This document shows, piece by piece, positions 28,992 to 38,078 of a stretch of DNA of 64,000 bases. The notes beneath the pieces were generated by a model, which saw nothing but the letters and a program-made list of their open reading frames with translations, did no database searches and was not told the DNA's origin. The position numbers were made by a program, and so were the translations under genes. Origin of the DNA: JAAXHH01 sp965225915. GTDB taxonomy: Bacteria > JAAXHH01. Positions within the stretch are counted from its first letter, which is position 1, and each line of letters begins with the position of its first letter. The stretch lies in NCBI GenBank assembly GCA_965225915.1, contig OZ245326.1, positions 1,116,001-1,180,000 on the forward strand. The letters run 5' to 3'.

Positions 28992-29102
28992 CTACTTGGC
29001 CGGTTTAACTTTTCTCTTCCGCTTCATCCCTCGGATGGTGGCCTTGCGCCTCTGCTCCTTTCGAAACCGCTGTCTCCGAAGTTCCTTCTGACGTTCGCGC
29101 AT
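28992..29102 (-). CDS. Very basic 36-residue protein upstream of glnA
   Basis: An ATG at 29102 preceded by AAGGAG with a five-base spacing opens a 36-codon frame ending TAG. The product has 19 Arg or Lys residues in 36, begins MRERQKELRRQR and ends in MKRKRKVKPAK, with one hydrophobic residue pair only. No cysteine, signal or membrane segment is present. The composition is that of a ribosome- or RNA-binding small protein (compare bTHX, bS22 or COX24-like families), but it cannot be assigned to one. The strong ribosome-binding site, clean frame and position 28 bases before glnA on the same strand support a real gene. Not recognised. Confidence 0.65.
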   Translation of the reverse strand: MRERQKELRRQRFRKEQRRKATIRGMKRKRKVKPAK

Positions 29103-29330
29103 ACTCACTCCTTAATGAAAACCCGGCTGGTGTGGCCAGGACGGCTCAGGGACTCCCGACGATCCTGATTTCAGTGTTCGACGGCGAGTCTATTCGGTAC
29201 GAATTCGAACAGATTGTCATTGATTGCAACTGCAAGGACGATTATACAATCTAATCCACGCCACCTGCTGGAGCAATTGGTTTCTCGCTTTTCAACCCGT
29301 CATTCAAACGTCTTGTAAACGGAGTAGTAC

Positions 29331-30317
29331 GTGAATCCAACACGCCTCCTGTCCAGGTCCGATATGGCTTCCGTCCTCACCATGCCCGATGTGATCGAGG
29401 CCGTGGAAAAAGGGTTTCGTTCCGCCGAAGTAAAGGACCACGTTCCTGTCCGCCTGCCCGTCCAGGTCGCTCACCGGTCCGCTGTCGTCCTCTTCATGCC
29501 GGCCTACCTCTCCGGTTCACGGACGCTCGGCGCCAAGGTCGTTTCGTTCTTCCCTGAAAACCCGTCCCTCGGCCGTCCAGTAATCACGGGTTTCTACGTG
29601 TTGAGCGACGCGGAGACCGGTCGGCTCATCGCCCTCATGGACGCCACTTTCCTCACCGGCATTCGGACGGCGGCGGCGTCCGCTGTGGCTACAAAATGCC
29701 TGGCCCGCGAAGACTCCAGGGTGCTGGGCGTAATTGGCGCGGGGGTCCAGGGACGTTTTCATGTGGACGCGATACGTGCTGTCCGGCCCATTGAAAGGGT
29801 CGTCGTTTACAACAGAACCCCCGAGCGGGGCAGCGCTTTAGTCGATGAATTGAACTCTTCGGCGATTCCCTGCCGGCTGGTGGATACTGCATCCGATTGC
29901 GCGGCCGAAGCGGACGTTTTGGCGGTCTGCACGTCGAGCGGAACGCCACTTTTCGACGGCAGCCTGGTTCGTCCCGGTACGCATGTCAATGCTGTGGGCG
30001 CCTTCACCGCCGATAGGAGGGAGTTGGACACCGCGTTCATTCAAAGGGCCCAAGTTTTTGTGGATACGTACGACGGCGCCTTCGAGGAAGCAGGCGACAT
30101 TCTCATCCCCCTGCGGGCGGGCGACATCACGAGGGATCACGTCCGGGCGGAACTGGCTGAACTGGTCACCGGCAGGAAAGGCGGGCGGGCGAGCCGGGAT
30201 GAAATCACGGTGTTCAAATCCGTGGGCTACGCCATGGAAGACGCGGTCACCGCCAGGCTGGCCTTTGAACGGGCGGCGGCTTCAGGGACCGGCACCGTCT
30301 TCGACCTGGAAGCATGA
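29331..30317 (+). CDS. Ornithine cyclodeaminase / mu-crystallin family dehydrogenase
   Basis: 328 residues from GTG 29331, with GGAG about eight bases upstream. The family pattern is clear: an N-terminal dimerisation part (LLSRSDMASVLTMPDVIEAV), the LGAKVVSFFPEN segment with the substrate lysine, GRLIALMDATFLTGIRTAAA, then the Rossmann loop GVIGAGVQGRFHVDAI and HVNAVGAFTADRRELD. Family members include ornithine cyclodeaminase, alanine dehydrogenase, ketimine reductases and 2,3-diaminopropionate synthases. The aspartate expected for cyclodeaminases is in the NAVG...D region, but the substrate cannot be fixed. The stop overlaps the next gene by four bases. Confidence 0.9.
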   Translation: MNPTRLLSRSDMASVLTMPDVIEAVEKGFRSAEVKDHVPVRLPVQVAHRSAVVLFMPAYLSGSRTLGAKVVSFFPENPSLGRPVITGFYVLSDAETGRLIALMDATFLTGIRTAAASAVATKCLAREDSRVLGVIGAGVQGRFHVDAIRAVRPIERVVVYNRTPERGSALVDELNSSAIPCRLVDTASDCAAEADVLAVCTSSGTPLFDGSLVRPGTHVNAVGAFTADRRELDTAFIQRAQVFVDTYDGAFEEAGDILIPLRAGDITRDHVRAELAELVTGRKGGRASRDEITVFKSVGYAMEDAVTARLAFERAAASGTGTVFDLEA

Positions 30318-31309
30318 AGCGCGTTCTCATCATCCGGTCGGGCGCGGTGGGCGATCTGATCCTTACCCTTCCCGTTCTTTCCGCGTTGCAGAAGCGCTAC
30401 GGCGCCCTGTCGGTCGACATGATGGGCAACCCTGCCCGTCTGGCCCTGCTGAAGCAATGCGGGTACGTGGACAACGTGCTGTCGATCGACAGCCGGGACA
30501 TGACCCCGTTGTTCGTAGAAAACGCTCCGCTCAACGGCCCCTCACTGCAGAATCTCCGATCGTACGACGCGATTGTCTCCTTCTTACCAGACTCCACCGG
30601 GGTGTTTGAAGAGAACCTTCGCGGGATAGCGGCCTGTCCAGTCCTCCCGGGACAAGCACACCCCGGTACGGACCATCCAGAACGCCGGATTCACATGACC
30701 CACGTTCTGATGAAGGCACTCGTTCCCCTGGGTGTGGATCCCGTGGCCGAGGCACCGAAGTTGCAGACACCAGCGTGCGCGGAGCCGGAGCTTGCACAAA
30801 CACCGTTTACAGACAGGCGATTGATCGCCGTGCATCCCGGCAGCGGCGGAACGGATAAATGCTGGCCGGCGGAACGGTACGCGGATCTGATCGACGCCTT
30901 GGACGACAGGGGCTACGAACCAGTCGTTACCTTCGGACCCGCGGATGACGGGGCACGGAGTCGGATTGTACCTCGGATTAAGGCACGCAACGTACGGATC
31001 GCAGTAAATCCCTCCCTGGTAGATTTGGCCTTGTTGCTCTCCCGCTGCCAAGGCATGGTTGGAAATGACTCCGGGATCACCCACCTGGCCGCGGCACTGG
31101 GCACTCCGGTAATCGCCCTGTTCGGACCAACCGACCCGGCCGTCTGGGGTCCAAGAGGAAAACGGGTTAGAATACTGTGGGGAGCTGAATCCATCGAGGG
31201 GGACGTAGGAGAGTCGACATGGAAAGATGCGTTTTACGTCAGAAGACTGGCCGATGCAACCCTGGAATCAATCATGAACGAGTTGACAATCCTGGAAACA
31301 CCGGCTTAA
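30314..31309 (+). CDS. Glycosyltransferase family 9 (ADP-heptose:LPS heptosyltransferase-like)
   Basis: 331 residues. Start KRVLIIRSGAVGDLILTLPV is the GT9 N-terminal motif with the catalytic aspartate (GAVGD). The C-terminal half has IAVHPGSGGTDKCWPAERYA and GNDSGITHLAAALGTPVIAL, the nucleotide-sugar site of heptosyltransferases. GT-B fold, peripheral on the inner membrane face. The presence of LPS heptosylation would fit a Gram-negative envelope, though GT9 enzymes also act on other glycans. The start overlaps the dehydrogenase stop (ATGA), so they are coupled, an unusual pairing. Confidence 0.9.
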   Translation: MKRVLIIRSGAVGDLILTLPVLSALQKRYGALSVDMMGNPARLALLKQCGYVDNVLSIDSRDMTPLFVENAPLNGPSLQNLRSYDAIVSFLPDSTGVFEENLRGIAACPVLPGQAHPGTDHPERRIHMTHVLMKALVPLGVDPVAEAPKLQTPACAEPELAQTPFTDRRLIAVHPGSGGTDKCWPAERYADLIDALDDRGYEPVVTFGPADDGARSRIVPRIKARNVRIAVNPSLVDLALLLSRCQGMVGNDSGITHLAAALGTPVIALFGPTDPAVWGPRGKRVRILWGAESIEGDVGESTWKDAFYVRRLADATLESIMNELTILETPA

Positions 31310-31330
31310 TGGAAAATTGCTTCCCTATCG

Positions 31331-32335
31331 TCAACCGGGGCGGTCTTGCGGACGGAAAGACCAGATGGCTTTGCCCGTCTTGTGGATGGTAAGACGGCAG
31401 GCGGGGCCGAAGGTGTGGGTCGTGGTCACGGAGACCCGTTGCGTTTTCATGGTAAAAGCGCTGATGCCGCAGGCTCCGCCGATGGATCCGGAGTCCCCGA
31501 ACCTGGGACGGTAGTCATCCTGCGATGACCGTTCCACCACGATATCGAAGTCCGGTCCCTGGTATTTCACCCGCTTTCCTAAAACGGCAGGCTCGGCTCC
31601 GGTCGGATATGCCGCCGACCCGGCACTGTCCGAATTTGCAGCATTCACAGCTTCCAAATCCGAAGGACCGTCCGTTTCCATCGCAACATACCCATAAATC
31701 CTGAGTTCAGCTTCGAGCGAGTCGGCCTCATCGGGCGGCAGGGTTACGGTCACCGAGGTGATATCCCGGAACAGCCGGTTGGGCAAGTCATCGCCGATGG
31801 CGGACCGGTACCTAGTCAGGAACCTGCTGCGCGTGATGCCTGCCGGCTCCGCGCCTGCCGGTTCCGTACCTTCCGTCCCGGGAGGAAGGTCCGGCGCCCA
31901 GTTGTCCAGGAACCCGAGATCGTATTCCATCACCCACGAGATCAGCCGGGCGTCGTCCTTTCGAGGGATTTCCACCGTCCAGAACCAGGGGATGTCCCGC
32001 TTCTGGAACCGTCTGTTGCGCTTGAAGAGCCTGATCTCACGATCCAGTCCCTGTTCCAGGCGGCGCGCAAGTGCTTCCGATCCACCCTCCGTTTCAATAC
32101 TGAATGCCAGGGCGTCGCGAGGCGCCCAGGAAGTCTTGTCCGGGTTCATGAACTCGAAATAGGTCTGGCGGCCGTAGTAGTAGCGGCCGGTCCATGACAT
32201 GCCCGTGGCCTGGTCGTGGGTCGTCCGCTCTTCGGAACAGGCGAAGTGTTCGTTCAAGAACCCGGACGCACCGATGGAACGGTAGGTGTCCATGTCGACG
32301 AATACGAGGAGGTGATTCAGGTAGACGTTAGGCAT
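31331..32335 (-). CDS. DUF5829-like protein of unknown function
   Basis: 334 residues; no signal peptide and no membrane segment. The N-terminal NVYLNHLLVFVDMDTYRSIG followed by CSEERTTHDQ, SWTGRYYYGRQTYFEFMNPD resembles the DUF5829 family, in which a glyoxalase-like alpha-beta unit starts with a Y-L-N-H segment and ends in TYFEFF; this comparison is from memory. The middle has WFWTVEIP and WVMEYDLGFLDNW, and the C-terminal third is low complexity and repetitive (EPAGAEPAG). It follows the sulfatase stop with a two-base gap, so the two are cotranscribed. No catalytic role can be given. Confidence 0.6.
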   Translation of the reverse strand: MPNVYLNHLLVFVDMDTYRSIGASGFLNEHFACSEERTTHDQATGMSWTGRYYYGRQTYFEFMNPDKTSWAPRDALAFSIETEGGSEALARRLEQGLDREIRLFKRNRRFQKRDIPWFWTVEIPRKDDARLISWVMEYDLGFLDNWAPDLPPGTEGTEPAGAEPAGITRSRFLTRYRSAIGDDLPNRLFRDITSVTVTLPPDEADSLEAELRIYGYVAMETDGPSDLEAVNAANSDSAGSAAYPTGAEPAVLGKRVKYQGPDFDIVVERSSQDDYRPRFGDSGSIGGACGISAFTMKTQRVSVTTTHTFGPACRLTIHKTGKAIWSFRPQDRPG

Positions 32336-32337
32336 GA

Positions 32338-33654
32338 TCAGGCGGGGCGGGGTGGGTTCTTGGACGGCGAAAGATCGCCGGGGTCGTTCACCACGGCACC
32401 GTCATCCGGTGCCACGATCCCCTGGTCGACCAGGGGATCGTCCGTGGACGCCATCCAGCGGTCGAGACGGGCGCGCACGTCCCGCAGGGTGCCGGCCGCT
32501 TCGGGCCGACCGACCAGGTTGTTGGTCTCCGATGGATCGAACAGCGTGTCGTACAGCCGTTCCCCTGAGACCTCCTGGTCCTGCCATCCCATCTCCCTCA
32601 TGACCGATTTAGTGATCGAATCGTCGCAATTGGACATGATCGACCGGTCGCGGTCGCCGAATCGGCGGATGTACTTCCACCGGCCGGTCCGCACGGCCCG
32701 TTGCGGGTCGTAGGTCGCGTGGTAGTTGAGCTCCGCGAAAACTTCTTCCCGGACCTGCTCCGCTTCGCCGCGTACGAGCGGACCGACCGAAACGCCCTGC
32801 AGCCAGTCCGGTGGGTCGCTGCCGATTTCTTCGCAGACGGTGGGGAACAGGTCGACCTGGCTCACGAGACCGTCGACCACCTTGCCGCCACCGTAACCGG
32901 CAGGCCCACGCATGATGAGCATGATGCCGATGCCGTGATCCGTGAGATTGCACTTCATTCCCGGGAAGGCGATCCCGTGGTCGGTGGTGCAGATCACCAG
33001 GGTATTGTCCCTCAGTCCGTTCCGGTCGATGGCATCCAATACGCGTTCGATCTTCCGGTCCAGGGTCCGCGCCGAATCGATGAACAGACCCATGTCTCGC
33101 CGAAGATCGGGGGTATCCGGGAATGGCGCGGCCGGGCGCACGAAGCGAGGGTCGGTCGGGGCTTCACCCTCCGGATGCGGCGCAAAGCCTACCCCCTTGC
33201 GATGGGTTTCGCTGAACCCCACGTCAAGAAAGAAGGGACGATCGCGGGATTCCGACAGGAAGGACTCCGCGAGCTCCTCCGCGGGCGGCCTTTCGGCTGG
33301 CGTTTCCCCTGGCAGGACCCGCGACCACCCGGCGTCGTCCAGGTTCTTCACGACGTGCTGAAAACCGGCCAGAACCGTGACGTATCCCGCCCTTCGCAGC
33401 GTGTGCATGATGAGCCGCTCGGGATGATGGATCGACCATCCCCGGTTGACCAGACCGAACATGCCGCAACAGTGGGCCCACTGCCCGGTGAGCAGGGCGG
33501 CCCGGCTTGGTGAACAGGTCGGATTCGCGCAGAAGGCCGATCTGAACAACACCCCTTCTTCCGCCAGTCTCTGCAGGGCGGGCGTCGGTATGGCGTGTCC
33601 GTAGGGTTGAATGTACCGGCCGGTATCGTGGGAATGAATGTATACGATGTTCAT
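32338..33654 (-). CDS. Sulfatase, heparan N-sulfatase (sulfamidase)-like
   Basis: 438 residues from ATG 33654. The formylglycine motif C-x-P-S-R is present at C47 in CSPSRAALLTGQ, with the cysteine form, which needs an FGE-type maturase. The N-terminal metal-binding segment is NIVYIHSHDTGRY rather than the common ILADDLG, as in the N-sulfoglucosamine sulfohydrolase-like clade. Further family parts: LVICTTDHGIAFPGMK (metal ligands D, H) and the C-terminal FDPSETNNLVG. No signal peptide is visible, so the enzyme may be cytoplasmic. It lies 27 bases downstream of argS on the same strand. Substrate probably a sulfated glycan. Confidence 0.88.
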   Translation of the reverse strand: MNIVYIHSHDTGRYIQPYGHAIPTPALQRLAEEGVLFRSAFCANPTCSPSRAALLTGQWAHCCGMFGLVNRGWSIHHPERLIMHTLRRAGYVTVLAGFQHVVKNLDDAGWSRVLPGETPAERPPAEELAESFLSESRDRPFFLDVGFSETHRKGVGFAPHPEGEAPTDPRFVRPAAPFPDTPDLRRDMGLFIDSARTLDRKIERVLDAIDRNGLRDNTLVICTTDHGIAFPGMKCNLTDHGIGIMLIMRGPAGYGGGKVVDGLVSQVDLFPTVCEEIGSDPPDWLQGVSVGPLVRGEAEQVREEVFAELNYHATYDPQRAVRTGRWKYIRRFGDRDRSIMSNCDDSITKSVMREMGWQDQEVSGERLYDTLFDPSETNNLVGRPEAAGTLRDVRARLDRWMASTDDPLVDQGIVAPDDGAVVNDPGDLSPSKNPPRPA

Positions 33655-33681
33655 GGGCACAGAATTGGGATGACTGCCGTT

Positions 33682-35451
33682 CTACATGCGCCTGGGCACC
33701 TCGATGCCGAGCAGGTCCAGTACCCGCGAGAGCGCCCGCAGCGTGATTTCGGATACGGCGAGCCACGAGGCTCGGCGCTCGCCGTCTTCTTCGTTAAGGA
33801 TATGGTGGGTGTGGTAAAACCGGTTGTAGGCCGTGGCCAGTTGGAACGCGTATTCGCACAGGTGGTTCGGCGCGCGGGTTTCGAAGGCCATTTCGATAAC
33901 CGCCGGCAATTCGGACAGCATGAGATCCAGGTTGCGTTCCGATTCGCTCTGGGGGGCTATGATTCCGCCTGGCTGCAGACCGCGCTCCCCGGCCCGCCGC
34001 ATTACCGACTTGATACGCACGGCGGCATAGAGTATGTAGGGACCCGTACGCCCCTCGAATGAAGAAAATCGGTCCAGGTCGAAAACGTAATCCTTGGTGC
34101 GGTGATTCATCAGGTCGGCGTACTTCAGGGCGGCCACGCCCACGATGCGGGCTATGGTCTCCTTCTCGTCCTCGTCGTATTCCCTCACCGATTCAATGGT
34201 CTCGATCCGCGCCCTCGCGTGGTCTGTAACCAGCTGGATCAGGTCCTTCAGCTTCATGATCCCGCCCTCGCGGGTCTTGAACGGCTTCCCGTCCTTCCCG
34301 TTCATGGTCCCGAAGCCGTCGTGTTCCAGCCGCGTCGAATCCGGCGCCACACCCGTCTTGTAGGAAGCCTTGAAAACCTGCCGGAAATGCTGCTGCTGCC
34401 GGTTGTCGACCACATATAGGATGTAATCCGGACGGTATTGCTCCACCCGCTGATCGATGGTCGCCAGGTCTGTCGTGCCGTACAGCACAGCCCCATCCGA
34501 TTTCTCAAGCATCAAGGGGGGGATCGATTCCCGTTCGCCGGGATCGTCGACTTCGACGACCAGGGCTCCGCGGCTCTTCAGTGCGTGGCCCTCCGCCTTC
34601 AGCCTCTTGATCAACCCGGCAATCCGGTCCTGCGTGTCGCTCTCGCCTAGCCACAGATCGAACTCGATGTTCAACATATTGTAGTCTTCCCTGAGGGCGG
34701 CAACCGATACGTCCCGGATATGGCGCCACAGGGCGAGGTATCCCGGGCGACCGGACTGGAGTTCCACCGTGACCTGGCGCGCGGCCTCGGCGAATTCCGG
34801 ATCGTTCTTTTCTCTTTCGCTGGCCTTCGGATACATCTCTTCCAGGTCGGCGATGTTGACCGGAGGGTCTTCGGGATAGGGTCCGGTATAATTCGCATCG
34901 AAATAGGGCATGCCCGGGCTGCGTTCCCGGATGGCCATGATGTTGAGCCCCATCTGCACGCCCCAGTCGCCAAGGTGCACGTCACCGGTCACTTCATGGC
35001 CCACGAATCGACAGATACGCACGATACTCTCGCCGATGATTGCGGCGCGGAGGTGACCGACGTGGAGCGGTTTGGCCACGTTGGGACCACCGTAATCGAC
35101 GAGGATCCTCTCGGGATCCGCTATGGTTTCACAACCCAGCCTGTCGTCCTCGTATACTTCCTGGAGGTGACGCGCGATGAATTCGTCTTTCAGCAGGATA
35201 TTGATGAATCCCGGTCCGGCGAGGGTCAGGTCATGGAAAACCCCGGGCGCGGATATGGATTCGACCACACCCTGGGCGATCTGCCTCGGATTGAACCGGT
35301 ACTGCTTGGCCGCCGAAAGCGCCCCATTGCACTGAAACTGGCACAGGTCCGGCCGGTCGGATACCCGCACTTCGCCATAGCCCCGGTCATAGCCCGCCGT
35401 TTCGAAGGCAGCCGCGAACACGACCGTCAGTTTTTGCGCCAGTGAACCCAT
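33682..35451 (-). CDS. argS: Arginyl-tRNA synthetase
   Basis: 589 residues. The N-terminal ArgRS-specific domain (about 1-100) is followed by the class I catalytic core with HVGH (130-133) in PNVAKPLHVGHLRAAIIG and the MNGKDGKPFKTREGG loop that replaces KMSKS in this group. The anticodon-binding helical domain follows, ending in the family's usual ALSRVLDLLGIEVPRRM. It charges tRNA-Arg. The start ATG at 35451 lies ten bases past the end of the yjbQ gene, which is on the same strand. The sulfatase and DUF5829 genes follow, so an essential gene drives an accessory pair. Confidence 0.95.
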   Translation of the reverse strand: MGSLAQKLTVVFAAAFETAGYDRGYGEVRVSDRPDLCQFQCNGALSAAKQYRFNPRQIAQGVVESISAPGVFHDLTLAGPGFINILLKDEFIARHLQEVYEDDRLGCETIADPERILVDYGGPNVAKPLHVGHLRAAIIGESIVRICRFVGHEVTGDVHLGDWGVQMGLNIMAIRERSPGMPYFDANYTGPYPEDPPVNIADLEEMYPKASEREKNDPEFAEAARQVTVELQSGRPGYLALWRHIRDVSVAALREDYNMLNIEFDLWLGESDTQDRIAGLIKRLKAEGHALKSRGALVVEVDDPGERESIPPLMLEKSDGAVLYGTTDLATIDQRVEQYRPDYILYVVDNRQQQHFRQVFKASYKTGVAPDSTRLEHDGFGTMNGKDGKPFKTREGGIMKLKDLIQLVTDHARARIETIESVREYDEDEKETIARIVGVAALKYADLMNHRTKDYVFDLDRFSSFEGRTGPYILYAAVRIKSVMRRAGERGLQPGGIIAPQSESERNLDLMLSELPAVIEMAFETRAPNHLCEYAFQLATAYNRFYHTHHILNEEDGERRASWLAVSEITLRALSRVLDLLGIEVPRRM

Positions 35452-35461
35452 GAAGATTCCT

Positions 35462-35956
35462 TCAGGATGGATTGCCGTAGAGAGTGACCACCAGCCGCCG
35501 CGGTCCGCCGCGGTCCCGGTGTTCGCAGAGATAGATGCCCTGCCAGATCCCCAGGTTGAGACGGCCGTCGGTGATGGGTATCGATACGCTGCTTCCCATC
35601 ATCGAAGCTTTGATGTGGGCCGGCATGTCGTCCGGCCCTTCCTCGTCATGCCGGTAATACGGCTGGTTCTCGGGAACGAGTACGTTCATGTGGCGCTCGA
35701 AATCGTCCCGGACCTCCGGCGCCGCGTTCTCATTGATGGTGAGGGACGCGGAGGTGTGGCAGATGAAGAAATGGGCGATGCCGATTCTGAAATCGGCCAG
35801 TTCGGGAACCTGGTTCGTGATTTCACCCGTCACCAGGTGGAATCCACGGGGCCTGGGCAACAGGTCAATCTGATTCTGTATCCACTGCACCGTCCGGCCT
35901 ACCTCTCCCATCTTGGTATTTCGGCTCCATGCGCCTATGAACAACACCTGCGCCAT
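35462..35956 (-). CDS. yjbQ: YjbQ / UPF0047 family protein
   Basis: 164 residues. The core is diagnostic: PRPRGFHLVTGEITNQV, GIAHFFICHTSASLTINENA, DMPAHIKASMMGSSVSIPI and LGIWQGIYLCEHRDRGGPR. The conserved histidines and aspartate or glutamate are present. YjbQ proteins have a thiamin-phosphate-synthase-like side activity; their physiological role is unclear. The start is uncertain: ATG 35956 sits directly against a 15-bp tandem repeat without a binding site, and a second ATG at 35911 would give 149 residues, closer to the usual 130-140. Confidence 0.9.
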   Translation of the reverse strand: MAQVLFIGAWSRNTKMGEVGRTVQWIQNQIDLLPRPRGFHLVTGEITNQVPELADFRIGIAHFFICHTSASLTINENAAPEVRDDFERHMNVLVPENQPYYRHDEEGPDDMPAHIKASMMGSSVSIPITDGRLNLGIWQGIYLCEHRDRGGPRRLVVTLYGNPS

Positions 35957-36010
35957 TAACGCAATCGTGAATAACGCAATCGTGAATAACGCAATCGTGA
36001 ATAACGCAAC
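35957..36010. repeat. 15-bp tandem repeat at the yjbQ start
   Basis: The unit aacgcaatcgtgaat is repeated about 3.5 times perfectly (35958-36010), ending one base before the ATG at 35956 (minus strand). Unit length is a multiple of three. It fills most of the gap to the S9 peptidase gene. Confidence 0.95.
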
Positions 36011-36025
36011 TAAGGATTCACGGTA

Positions 36026-37888
36026 TCAAAGGACGAAACGCTTCAGGAATCGTTCCACGTCGTCGTAAAAGGCGACGATTGTTTTCACCTTGCGCCAGCC
36101 GTGCCCCTCTCCATCGTACAACCGGTAGATATGGGGTACCTTGTTCTGTTGAAGGATCTCTACAATCGACTCGGCCTGGTTCTGCGGAACCACTTTGTCC
36201 TCGCTGCCCTGGAATACGGCGACCGGGTCACAGATCTTGTCCGCGTGGAAAAGCGGTGACCAAGCCTGGTACCGTGCGCTGTTTTCGGGCAGCGTCCCGA
36301 CCATCAGGTCCAGGTACTTGGCCTCGAACTTATGGGTGTCTGTGGCCAGGGCAAAGAGATTGGTTACGCCGTAGAGGCATAGCCCGGCCCGGAAAACTCC
36401 GGGATGATGGATCAGGGCGTTCAGCACGGTATAACCTCCCGCGCTGCCGCCTTTTATGACGATGCGGTCCGGATCGGCAAGATCCCGTTCGACGAGGGCG
36501 CTCGCGGCGCTGACGGCGTCCTCCACATCATACTCACCCCAGTGTTCACGCAGGGTGGTCATGTAAGAGCGGCCATAACCCGTACTACCCCGGTAATTCA
36601 CGTATAGACAGGAATAGCCGCGGTTGGTGAAGAAGGGGATCTCGGCCGTGTATTCGGCGGTATGCTGGCCGGTGGGGCCGCCGTGGATGCTGACGATAAC
36701 CGGCGGTTTGCCCGAACCGGAGAACCGGCCGCTGGCGGGTGGATAGTACAGGCCGTGTACCTCTCCTCCACCCGGGGTCGACCAGGATATGGACACGGGA
36801 ATGGACAGGTCCGCTTCAGGAATCATCTCGGACTGGCCGCGCCGGTGGACGGTATGCGTGTCGCCGTCCATGGTGACCACGCGCTCGGGGACGGTTGACG
36901 ACGAGGCGATGCACGCCACGATATTACGCGCCGGGGAGACGGCGATCTGCGAAAACCAGGTATACTGGGGCGTCTCCATCTTCGTTTGACGGCCGGTCGC
37001 CGCGGAGACGGTCCACAACGATGCGAACCCCCGTTCGTGCCTCCGGTAATACAGGGTATCGCTGTCCGGCGCCCAATCATAAACCCGCACGCCCTGCGCC
37101 CAGGCGGGATCGGCCAGGGTGGTTCCTTCGACCAGGACGCGCCGGTCCCCCGTGGCCAGGTCCAGGACAACCAGGCTGTCCCATTCTTCTTCCGTTACGA
37201 TAAAGGACAGCCACCTGCCATCGGGAGAGAATGCAGGCTGAAAGACCGGCGTATCCGTGTCTCCCGCAATCAACCGCTCCTCGTTGACGGAGCGCCGATC
37301 GGAATCTACCCGGGCGGTGTTCAGCCGTGTGCCGTCCCAGGGCATCTGCGGCTGGTCCCATTCTATCCACGCGATCCGTTCGCCATCGGGATGCCACGCC
37401 GGCTGCATGTAGAAATCGGCGCCACGGACCAGGTTGACGGGCCAACCGCTGCCGTCGCTGTCGACCAGGGCGATGACGTCCACGGATTCGCAGGTATGGA
37501 CGTAGAGTACCCACCGTCCATCGTGGGATACGGCCGGAGAAGCGGCGGCGCCGAAGGCGGGTGTAAGTGACCTGGCCGGTCCCGGGGACAGAGACTGGCG
37601 GTAAAGCCTGCCATCCTTTTCGGCGAAGACGACGAAATCGTTCGCCGCGGTGAAATCGCCGCCCCCGTAACCGACGCCGCCCCGGACCGGATGCCCGTCC
37701 GTCAGGTCGTAAGGCGCCTCGTTACCCCTGCGGCAGGCGAGCACCCCGGTATCCGAACGTTGTTCCAGCCAGACCAGGCAGGTACCGTCCCTGTTCCACT
37801 GTACATCGTAGAGCGGCGTTCGGGCACCCAGTGTTTTCGGGGTGATGGCGCTCTTCCAGTAACCGTTCGCGACGGGTATGCGATTCAT
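36026..37888 (-). CDS. S9-family peptidase (acylaminoacyl-peptidase/prolyl-oligopeptidase type)
   Basis: 620 residues from ATG 37888, which has GGTGGG upstream; the frame stays open for 64 further codons into the proS region, but that part is not protein-like. An N-terminal seven-bladed beta-propeller (about 1-370) shows repeated SPDGRWL- and HPDGERIAW-type strands. The alpha-beta hydrolase domain has the nucleophile in GGSAGGYTVLNAL, the acid in FQGSEDKVVPQ, and the histidine in YDGEGHGWRK. No signal peptide, so it is cytoplasmic. Such enzymes cut short peptides after N-acylated or prolyl residues. Its start lies 190 bases from the divergent proS start. Confidence 0.92.
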   Translation of the reverse strand: MNRIPVANGYWKSAITPKTLGARTPLYDVQWNRDGTCLVWLEQRSDTGVLACRRGNEAPYDLTDGHPVRGGVGYGGGDFTAANDFVVFAEKDGRLYRQSLSPGPARSLTPAFGAAASPAVSHDGRWVLYVHTCESVDVIALVDSDGSGWPVNLVRGADFYMQPAWHPDGERIAWIEWDQPQMPWDGTRLNTARVDSDRRSVNEERLIAGDTDTPVFQPAFSPDGRWLSFIVTEEEWDSLVVLDLATGDRRVLVEGTTLADPAWAQGVRVYDWAPDSDTLYYRRHERGFASLWTVSAATGRQTKMETPQYTWFSQIAVSPARNIVACIASSSTVPERVVTMDGDTHTVHRRGQSEMIPEADLSIPVSISWSTPGGGEVHGLYYPPASGRFSGSGKPPVIVSIHGGPTGQHTAEYTAEIPFFTNRGYSCLYVNYRGSTGYGRSYMTTLREHWGEYDVEDAVSAASALVERDLADPDRIVIKGGSAGGYTVLNALIHHPGVFRAGLCLYGVTNLFALATDTHKFEAKYLDLMVGTLPENSARYQAWSPLFHADKICDPVAVFQGSEDKVVPQNQAESIVEILQQNKVPHIYRLYDGEGHGWRKVKTIVAFYDDVERFLKRFVL

Positions 37889-38078
37889 GATCCCACCCAG
37901 TTTTTCACACGGATCCGAGTCGACCTGCCCGGTGATTACCGCTTGTCCCAGGCGGGTACATTTCGTTTTTTGAATATACCGGAGAGTGGTCGGAAAGCAA
38001 CCGTTTATCCGGCGATTAGAGGGTGTTGATCCATCCATAGACGGGACAACCCGTGATCCCGGTTTCGGGAACATCGCC

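Noticed and set aside
29241..29246. TATAAT on the minus strand as a promoter for the small protein-glnA pair
   Set aside because: No -35 box at 16-18 bases and no extended -10; left as unproven.
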